This document shows positions 57,850-64,000 of a stretch of 64,000 bases of DNA, piece by piece. Origin of the DNA: Mesorhizobium sp. B2-1-8. Its GTDB lineage: Bacteria; Pseudomonadota; Alphaproteobacteria; Rhizobiales; Rhizobiaceae. The translations under genes were made by a program, and so were the position numbers. The notes below the pieces were generated by a model. It did not search any database. It saw nothing but the letters and a program-made list of their open reading frames with translations, and was not told the origin of the DNA. The stretch lies in assembly GCF_006442545.2 (NCBI RefSeq), contig NZ_CP083952.1, positions 372,001 through 436,000 on the forward strand, in the 5' to 3' direction. Numbering within the stretch: the stretch's first letter is position 1; every line of letters starts with the position of its first letter.

Positions 57850-60258
57850 ATGAAATTCACCCTCTCCTGGCTCAAGGATCACCTCGAGACCGACGCCACG
57901 CTGGCCGAGATCGTCGAGCGGCTGACCTCGATCGGCCTCGAGGTCGAGCATGTCGACGACAAGGCAGGCCTGAAACCCTTCGTCATCGCCAAGGTGCTGA
58001 CGGCGGTGCAGCATCCCGATGCCGACCGGCTGCGGGTGCTGACCGTCGATACCGGTGACGGCAAGCCACCAGTGCAGGTCGTCTGTGGCGCCCCCAACGC
58101 GCGCGCGGGCCTGATCGGCGCCTTCGCCGCGCCCGGCACCTATGTGCCCGGCATCGACGTGACACTGACGGTCGGCAAGATCCGTGGCGTCGAAAGCCAT
58201 GGCATGATGTGTTCCGAGCGCGAGCTGGAACTGTCCGATGAGCATAACGGCATCATCGACCTGCCCGAGGATGCGCCGGTCGGCACCAGCTTTGCGTCCT
58301 ATGCGCATCTCGACGATCCGGTCATCGAGATCAATTTGACGCCGAACCGGCCCGATGCCACCAGTATCCATGGCATCGCCCGGGATTTGGCGGCGAGCGG
58401 CCTCGGCCGCCTCGTCGGCGGCGCGATCATGCCGCATGTCGGCAGCGGCATGTGTCCGGTCAAGGTGACGATAGTGGCACCGGAACTTTGCCCCGGCTTC
58501 GCACTCAGGCTGATCAAGGGCGTCAGGAACGGCCCCTCGCCGAAATGGCTGCAGCAGCGGCTGATCGCCATTGGGCTCAGGCCGATCAGCGCGCTGGTCG
58601 ACATCACCAATTACGTCACCTTCGATCGCGGGCGGCCATTGCATGTCTTCGATGCCGCCAAGGTCACCGGCAACCTCGTGGTGCGCCGCGCCAAGGACGG
58701 CGAAAAAGTGCAGGCGCTCGACGGGCGCGAATACACGCTGACGCCGGAGATGTGTGTCATTGCCGACGACGATGGCGTCGAATCCATTGCCGGCATCATC
58801 GGCGGTGAGCATTCCGGCTGCGATGAGAACACGACGGACGTGCTGATCGAATCCGCCCTTTGGGACCCGATCACTACGGCCCGCACCGGCCGCACGCTCG
58901 GCATCATCACCGATGCGCGCTACCGCTTCGAGCGTGGTGTCGATCCTGAATTCATGGTGCCGGGTATCGAGCTGGCGACCAAGCTGGTGATCGACTTCTG
59001 CGGCGGCACTCCGACGGAGGCCGAGGTGGCCGGCTATGCCGGGCATCAGCCGAGGATCGTTTCCCTTCCCTTGTCGGAAGTGAAGCGGCTGACCGGCATC
59101 GAGGTGCCAAAGGCGGAGAGCCTCGACATCCTGTCGCGTCTCGGCTTCCACGCGCAGGGATCGGGCTACATCGTCGACGTGACCGTGCCCTCCTGGCGCC
59201 CCGATGTCGACGGCAAGGCTGACCTGGTCGAGGAGGTCATGCGCATCCATGGCGTCGACAATATCGCGCCGCAGCCGCTCGGCGCACATGACGTGGTCAA
59301 CGGCAAGATCCTGACGACGCTACAGATCCGCACCCGTGCCGCCAAGCGTTCGCTTGCCGCGCGCGGCATGATGGAGGCCGTTACCTGGTCGTTCATTCCG
59401 GCCAAGCACGCCGAACTGTTCGGCGGCGGCCAGGCAGCGCTGAAACTCGCCAATCCGATCGCCGCCGACATGTCCGACATGCGGCCCTCGCTGCTGCCGG
59501 GGCTGATTTCGGCCGCGCAGCGCAATGCCGACAAGGGTATTGGCGACGTTGCCTTGTTCGAAGTGTCGGGCACCTATGAAGGCGATGGCGCCGACCAGCA
59601 GCGACGCGTCGCTGCCGGCGTGCGCCGCGGCACCGCCAAGCTCGACGGCTCCGGCCGCAACTGGGCCGGCAATTCGGGTCCGGTCGGCGTGTTCGACGCC
59701 AAGGCGGACGCGATCGCCGCCCTCGAAGCCTGCGGCGCGCCGGTCGACCGGTTGCAGATCGAGGCCGGCGGACCGGCCTGGTATCACCCCGGCCGTTCCG
59801 GCACGATCAAGCTCGGTCCGAAGGCCGTGCTCGGCACGTTCGGCGAGTTCCATCCGAAGACGCTGGAAGGGCTCGATGTCTCCGGGCCGCTATGCGGCTT
59901 CGAGGTGTTCGTCGACGCCGTGCCCGAGCCGAAGGCCAAGCCGACGAAAACCAAGCCCAGGCTGGAGCTCTCCGCCTTCCAGGCGGTGAAGCGCGACTTC
60001 GCCTTCGTCGTCGACAAAACGGTGGAGGCCGGCACGCTGGTACGCGCCGCACTTGCCGCCGACAAGAAGCTGATCACGGCGGTCTCAGTCTTCGACGTGT
60101 TCGAGGGCGCGTCGCTTGGCGAGAGCAAGAAGTCGATCGCCATCGAAGTGTCGATCCAGCCGGTAGAGAAGACCCTGACCGACGAGGATTTCGAAGCGCT
60201 GGCCAGGCGCATCGTCGACAACGTCGGCAAGCAGACGGGCGGCATGCTGCGCGCTTAG
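57850..60258 (+). CDS. pheT: Phenylalanine-tRNA ligase beta subunit
   Basis: An 802-residue beta subunit. Domain order is normal: the start [20 protein letters not shown], an OB-fold tRNA-binding domain ([20 protein letters not shown], residues about 38-150), the B3/B4 editing domain (about 210-400), B5 with [20 protein letters not shown], the catalytic-like core and a C-terminal anticodon-binding ferredoxin-fold domain ([18 protein letters not shown]). It charges tRNA-Phe together with PheS. A repeat element begins at its stop codon. Confidence 0.97.
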   Translation: MKFTLSWLKDHLETDATLAEIVERLTSIGLEVEHVDDKAGLKPFVIAKVLTAVQHPDADRLRVLTVDTGDGKPPVQVVCGAPNARAGLIGAFAAPGTYVPGIDVTLTVGKIRGVESHGMMCSERELELSDEHNGIIDLPEDAPVGTSFASYAHLDDPVIEINLTPNRPDATSIHGIARDLAASGLGRLVGGAIMPHVGSGMCPVKVTIVAPELCPGFALRLIKGVRNGPSPKWLQQRLIAIGLRPISALVDITNYVTFDRGRPLHVFDAAKVTGNLVVRRAKDGEKVQALDGREYTLTPEMCVIADDDGVESIAGIIGGEHSGCDENTTDVLIESALWDPITTARTGRTLGIITDARYRFERGVDPEFMVPGIELATKLVIDFCGGTPTEAEVAGYAGHQPRIVSLPLSEVKRLTGIEVPKAESLDILSRLGFHAQGSGYIVDVTVPSWRPDVDGKADLVEEVMRIHGVDNIAPQPLGAHDVVNGKILTTLQIRTRAAKRSLAARGMMEAVTWSFIPAKHAELFGGGQAALKLANPIAADMSDMRPSLLPGLISAAQRNADKGIGDVALFEVSGTYEGDGADQQRRVAAGVRRGTAKLDGSGRNWAGNSGPVGVFDAKADAIAALEACGAPVDRLQIEAGGPAWYHPGRSGTIKLGPKAVLGTFGEFHPKTLEGLDVSGPLCGFEVFVDAVPEPKAKPTKTKPRLELSAFQAVKRDFAFVVDKTVEAGTLVRAALAADKKLITAVSVFDVFEGASLGESKKSIAIEVSIQPVEKTLTDEDFEALARRIVDNVGKQTGGMLRA

Positions 60259-60337
60259 AGCGGCTCAACGCCGCTCCAAGCATTTGTTCTTACGCAATTC
60301 CGGACGGAAAACCGCTCGACACTTTTCCTGGAATTGC
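60258..60337. repeat. Rhizobial intergenic repeat after pheT
   Basis: GAGCGGC (60258-60264) pairs with GCCGCTC (60270-60276), followed by GCATTTGTTCTTACGCAATT. GCAATTCC (60294-60301) then pairs with GGAATTGC (60330-60337). The text 'CAATTCCGGACGGAAAACCG' recurs widely in intergenic DNA of Mesorhizobium and Rhizobium, to my knowledge. It may serve as a transcript-end structure for pheT. Confidence 0.75.
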
Positions 60338-60381
60338 TTTGGTGGATTGCACAGCAATGGCGAATCGCCTTCCAAAGGGCG

Positions 60382-60984
60382 ATGGACCATCTGCGCTATT
60401 CCGGACTCCCATTCGAGAAACAACGCCAGGCGTTTCTAGACATCGTCGCGGCCGATCCGCTGCTGGCCGAAACGTTAGCGCGGGTGCGCATGCTTGCGCT
60501 GCCAGACTGGTTGGTGGTTTCCGGCGCGCTCTACAACAGCGTCTGGAACCATCTGACCGGCAAACCGCAGGGTTACGGCATCAGGGATGTCGACCTCTTC
60601 TATTTCGATGACTCCGACCTGTCCTACGAGGCGGAGGACGCCGTGATCCGCCGGGCGGCGCGACATTTCGAGGGACTGCCGCTGCCGGTCGAGGTGCGCA
60701 ACCAGGCCCGCGTGCATCTGTGGTATCCGCAGAAATTCGGCCAGCACTGCCCGCGCTATACGAGTGCCAGCGAACCCATCGGCTATTTCGCCTCCAAGAC
60801 GCATGCGGTCGGGGTGCGCTACGGCGCCGATGGGGGGCTGGAGCTGGTGGCGCCGTTTGGGCTGGATGATCTTTTTTCGTTTCGCATCACGCCCAGCCGG
60901 GTGATGGACAATCGGCGAACGCATGAGGCGAAGGGCAAGCGGGCGCAGGAGTGTTGGCCGGAGATTACGGTTGTGCCGTGGTGA
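60382..60984 (+). CDS. Nucleotidyltransferase-fold protein (DUF925 type)
   Basis: A 200-residue protein of the nucleotidyltransferase-like family formerly DUF925. It has VVSGALYNSVWNHLTGKPQG and GIRDVDLFYFDDSDLSYEAE (the Asp residues of a nucleotidyltransferase active site), then RNQARVHLWYPQKFGQHCPR and an ITPSRV segment. The substrate is not known. The frame is open 16 codons upstream, but that part is the pheT repeat, so the ATG at 60382 after AAAGGG is chosen. It stands alone on the plus strand. Confidence 0.85.
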   Translation: MDHLRYSGLPFEKQRQAFLDIVAADPLLAETLARVRMLALPDWLVVSGALYNSVWNHLTGKPQGYGIRDVDLFYFDDSDLSYEAEDAVIRRAARHFEGLPLPVEVRNQARVHLWYPQKFGQHCPRYTSASEPIGYFASKTHAVGVRYGADGGLELVAPFGLDDLFSFRITPSRVMDNRRTHEAKGKRAQECWPEITVVPW

Positions 60985-61016
60985 GCCGACCGAAATAGGA
61001 GATGTTGGCGGGACAG

Positions 61017-61172
61017 CGCCCCCCTCTGCCCTGCCGGGCATCTCCCCCACATGGGGGGAGATTGGCAACTTCGCGGTCCTGCCCCTTTTTCGACGTTGGC
61101 AGTTGGCGAAAGTAGAGGTGCATCCAATCTCCCCCCTCGTGGGGGAGATGTCCGGCAGGACAGAGGGGGGCG
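61017..61172. repeat. About 155-bp inverted-repeat element
   Basis: Perfect outer arms CGCCCCCCTCTG (61017-61028) and CAGAGGGGGGCG (61161-61172) enclose longer matching arms: CCTGCCGG...CATCTCCCCCA against TGGGGGAGATG...CCGGCAGG, each with its own internal hairpin (ATCTCCCCC/GGGGGAGAT). The whole looks like a pair of facing palindromic units around a short unique centre. It resembles non-autonomous miniature elements common in Mesorhizobium. No open frame inside. Confidence 0.8.
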
Positions 61173-61216
61173 CCTCGCGCCTACGTCAGCAAAGGGGGCG
61201 CCTCGCGCCCATCTAT

Positions 61217-62212
<996 letters not shown>

Positions 62213-62307
62213 CACGCATCTCCTGTTGTGATGAGATTGAAATAGGCCCTTGCGGCTCGTTCGATAATCGGCTCCTCTTCGTACGGGCTGTTCCAAGAAA
62301 TAGATCA

Positions 62308-63198
62308 ATGAACCGAGCACATCTCTCACAGCTTGCTGTGCTGGCAAGCGTTGCCCAATGCGGCAGTTTTCGCGGTGCGGCCAGGGAACTGGCGATCGCG
62401 CCCTCGGCGGTCAGCCACGCGGTCTCCAGCCTGGAAGCACGGCTTGGCGTGCGCCTTTTGGCGCGCAGCACCCGTAGCGTCGCTCCGACCGAGGAAGGCG
62501 CGCAATTGCTGGAGCGATTGCGCCCGGCGCTTTCCGAGATCAACCTGGCGCTGGAGACGGCCGTCGAGGCGCGCGACCGGCCCGCCGGGAACCTGCGGCT
62601 CAGCGTGCCACGCACCTCAGCGCATCTGGTGCTGACGCCACGGCTCGGCGCCTTTGCGTCGGCCTATCCCGACATCGTGCTGGAGATCGTCATCGAGGAT
62701 CGCTTCACCGACGTGGTGGAAGGCGGTTTCGATGCGGGTGTGCGGCTCGGCGAAAGCCTGCAGCGCGACATGATCGCGGTGCGCATCGGGCCGGACATTC
62801 GTGGCGCCGTGGTCGGCGCGCCATCCTATTTCGAGACCATGCCCCGGCCGCGCCACCCGCGCGAACTTGCCGATCATCGCTGCATCCGCTTCCGCTTCTC
62901 CAGCGGCATCCTCTACCGCTGGGAGTTCGAGAAGGACGGCGAAGAGGTCGAGTTGGCGGTGCAAGGACCGCTGATCCTCGACGAAGACCATCTGATAGCG
63001 CAGGCCGCGATCGACGGTGCGGGACTTGCCTTCGTCTTCGAGGATTATGTCCGCGCACCGCTTGCCGACGGCCGGTTGATCCGCGTTCTGGAGGACTGGT
63101 GCCCATCGTTCGACGGTTTCTTCGTCTATTACCCCAGCCGCCGTCAGATGCGACCGGCATTGAGGGCTTTCGTCGATTTCTTCAAGGTGAGCGGGTAG
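62308..63198 (+). CDS. LysR-family transcriptional regulator
   Basis: A 296-residue LysR regulator. The winged helix-turn-helix is FRGAARELAIAPSAVSHAVSSLEARLGVRLLAR (residues about 20-55), followed by the substrate-binding domain from about residue 90 (NLRLSVPRTSAHLVLTPRL). Within the family it resembles regulators placed next to aldo/keto reductases or quinone-handling enzymes. The divergent layout with the AKR gene indicates that this is its target; the inducer is unknown. Confidence 0.93.
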   Translation: MNRAHLSQLAVLASVAQCGSFRGAARELAIAPSAVSHAVSSLEARLGVRLLARSTRSVAPTEEGAQLLERLRPALSEINLALETAVEARDRPAGNLRLSVPRTSAHLVLTPRLGAFASAYPDIVLEIVIEDRFTDVVEGGFDAGVRLGESLQRDMIAVRIGPDIRGAVVGAPSYFETMPRPRHPRELADHRCIRFRFSSGILYRWEFEKDGEEVELAVQGPLILDEDHLIAQAAIDGAGLAFVFEDYVRAPLADGRLIRVLEDWCPSFDGFFVYYPSRRQMRPALRAFVDFFKVSG

Positions 63199-63250
63199 GC
63201 CACCCTCCCCAAAGGCGGAAGAAACCCAGCCCGGCATTCGTTCGCCTCGC

Positions 63251-63835
63251 ATGCAGACCATCACCAACACCGCGACCCGCTATGGCTGGGCAACCATCGT
63301 CCTTCACTGGCTGGTCGGGATTATCTTCATCGGCCAGTTCATGCTCGGCTTCGTCATGGTCAGGACCCAGAGCCAGCGCACGGCCTTCGAGCTGATCCAG
63401 TTGCACAAATCCCTGGGCTTTCTGCTGCTTGGCCTCATCATCCTGCGTATCGCCTGGCGGCTCGGCAATGCGACACCGTCCTTGCCGCCTTCCGTCGGCG
63501 CCCTGGAGCGCCACTCGGCGCCGCTGGCGCATCTGGCACTCTATGCCTTCCAGATCGCCCTGCCCCTGTCCGGCTGGGCGCTGGTGTCGGTTTCGACGCT
63601 GGAGATTCCCAGCATGCCATTCAACCTGTTCGTCATGCCCAACCTGCCGCTGGCCGAATCCGACGCCGCCGAATCCGACGCCGCCGAAAGCTTTTGGGCG
63701 TCGGCACACTGGCATCTCGCCTATGCCGGTATCGGGCTGGTTGCGCTGCATGTCTGTGCGGCCCTGCGCCACCATTTCCTGCTGCGCGACAGCGTGCTCG
63801 CGCGCATGATCACGCCTTCGTCAGCCGGGGAATAG
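63251..63835 (+). CDS. Cytochrome b561-type membrane protein
   Basis: A 194-residue four-helix di-heme cytochrome b561. Helices lie at about 12-34, 48-68, 88-108 and 150-170, with heme-ligand His in IVLHWLVG, QLHKSLGF, HLALYAFQ and ALHVCAAL. It probably transfers electrons from quinol to a periplasmic partner. A 15-bp tandem duplication (63656-63685) adds Glu-Ser-Asp-Ala-Ala twice in the loop before the last helix. A YceI-like gene follows, the frequent partner of these cytochromes. Confidence 0.9.
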   Translation: MQTITNTATRYGWATIVLHWLVGIIFIGQFMLGFVMVRTQSQRTAFELIQLHKSLGFLLLGLIILRIAWRLGNATPSLPPSVGALERHSAPLAHLALYAFQIALPLSGWALVSVSTLEIPSMPFNLFVMPNLPLAESDAAESDAAESFWASAHWHLAYAGIGLVALHVCAALRHHFLLRDSVLARMITPSSAGE

Positions 63836-63904
63836 AACGGGCATTGGTCTCGTTTGTGAGGTGAGGACGTGAGAGAGCGTTGCCTCCGAACAAGGAACAA
63901 CCCA

Positions 63905-64000
63905 ATGCATGCGCGAATCCTCGGATTGGCGGCTGCCGCCGCCTGCCTTGCCATGCCCGTCCATGCGGCAGTCGTGCTGGGCGATGCTGCCGGCAGCTAC
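63905..64000 (+). CDS. Secreted protein, probably YceI family (start only)
   Basis: The first 32 codons of a gene cut by the window end. They give a signal peptide MHARILGLAAAAACLAMPVH with cleavage near AHA and the start of the mature chain VVLGDAAGSY. Genes following cytochrome b561 often encode YceI-like periplasmic lipid-binding proteins whose mature part begins in this fashion (GSY-x-x-D/P), so that is the best guess. AAGGA precedes the ATG. Confidence 0.55.
   Translation, partial: MHARILGLAAAAACLAMPVHAAVVLGDAAGSY

Overview
This window looks like a chromosomal segment of a Mesorhizobium-type alphaproteobacterium (Rhizobiales). It is GC-rich. It carries blocks in the typical rhizobial gene order (pckA|chvI-chvG-hprK-EIIA-HPr-ahcY-divL-tsaE/amgK-murU-addB-addA-trxA, trpF-trpB-trpA-accD-folC, and the aglR/aglEFGAK sugar locus), rhizobial intergenic palindromes, and three tandem copies of a tiny secreted protein of the DUF680 type, a family I associate with Mesorhizobium. 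No rRNA, tRNA, transposase, phage gene or CRISPR array was recognised.

Layout. 1-6.8 kb: the 3' end of a CocE/NonD-type hydrolase, then a Dpp/Opp-type ABC importer (Tat-exported binding protein, two permeases, a double ATPase) ending in a type I phosphodiesterase-like enzyme. 6.9-9.6 kb: a three-gene unit of ECF sigma factor, membrane anti-sigma factor and secreted subtilisin-like protease. 9.9-17.8 kb: a LacI regulator divergent from an alpha-glucoside ABC importer plus alpha-glucosidase, with palindromic operators in the shared intergenic region. 17.9-18.7 kb: three DUF680-type genes, each ending in DRNLFG. 19.16-21.8 kb: a class-I-like cobalamin riboswitch directly upstream of a two-gene Rieske oxygenase/reductase system of the glycine betaine/stachydrine demethylase family; this is the most unexpected regulatory pairing in the window. 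21.8-24 kb: a broken PqqD-like fragment and a polytopic GT-C-like membrane protein, an accessory-looking patch.

24-44.8 kb is mostly conserved core: AlkB, ArfB, PEP carboxykinase, the ChvG/ChvI envelope and acid-stress two-component system, a truncated PTS phosphorelay, S-adenosylhomocysteinase, the cell-cycle pseudokinase DivL (Tyr in place of the phospho-accepting His), a TsaE-AmgK fusion followed by MurU (tRNA modification joined to peptidoglycan recycling), AddAB and thioredoxin. 45-50.4 kb: folC, accD and trpABF on the minus strand. 50.5-54 kb: a metallopeptidase, a DUF2852 protein, a BenE-type transporter and an alpha/beta hydrolase. 54.3-60.3 kb: translation genes infC (AUU start), rpmI, rplT, pheS and pheT, with a leader hairpin and terminators. 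60.3-64 kb: a nucleotidyltransferase-like protein, an aldo/keto reductase with divergent LysR regulator, a cytochrome b561 and the start of a probable YceI-like secreted protein.

The points most worth following up are the cobalamin-riboswitch/Rieske locus, the anti-sigma factor whose periplasmic domain resembles a subtilase propeptide beside a subtilase gene, and the DUF680 trio.
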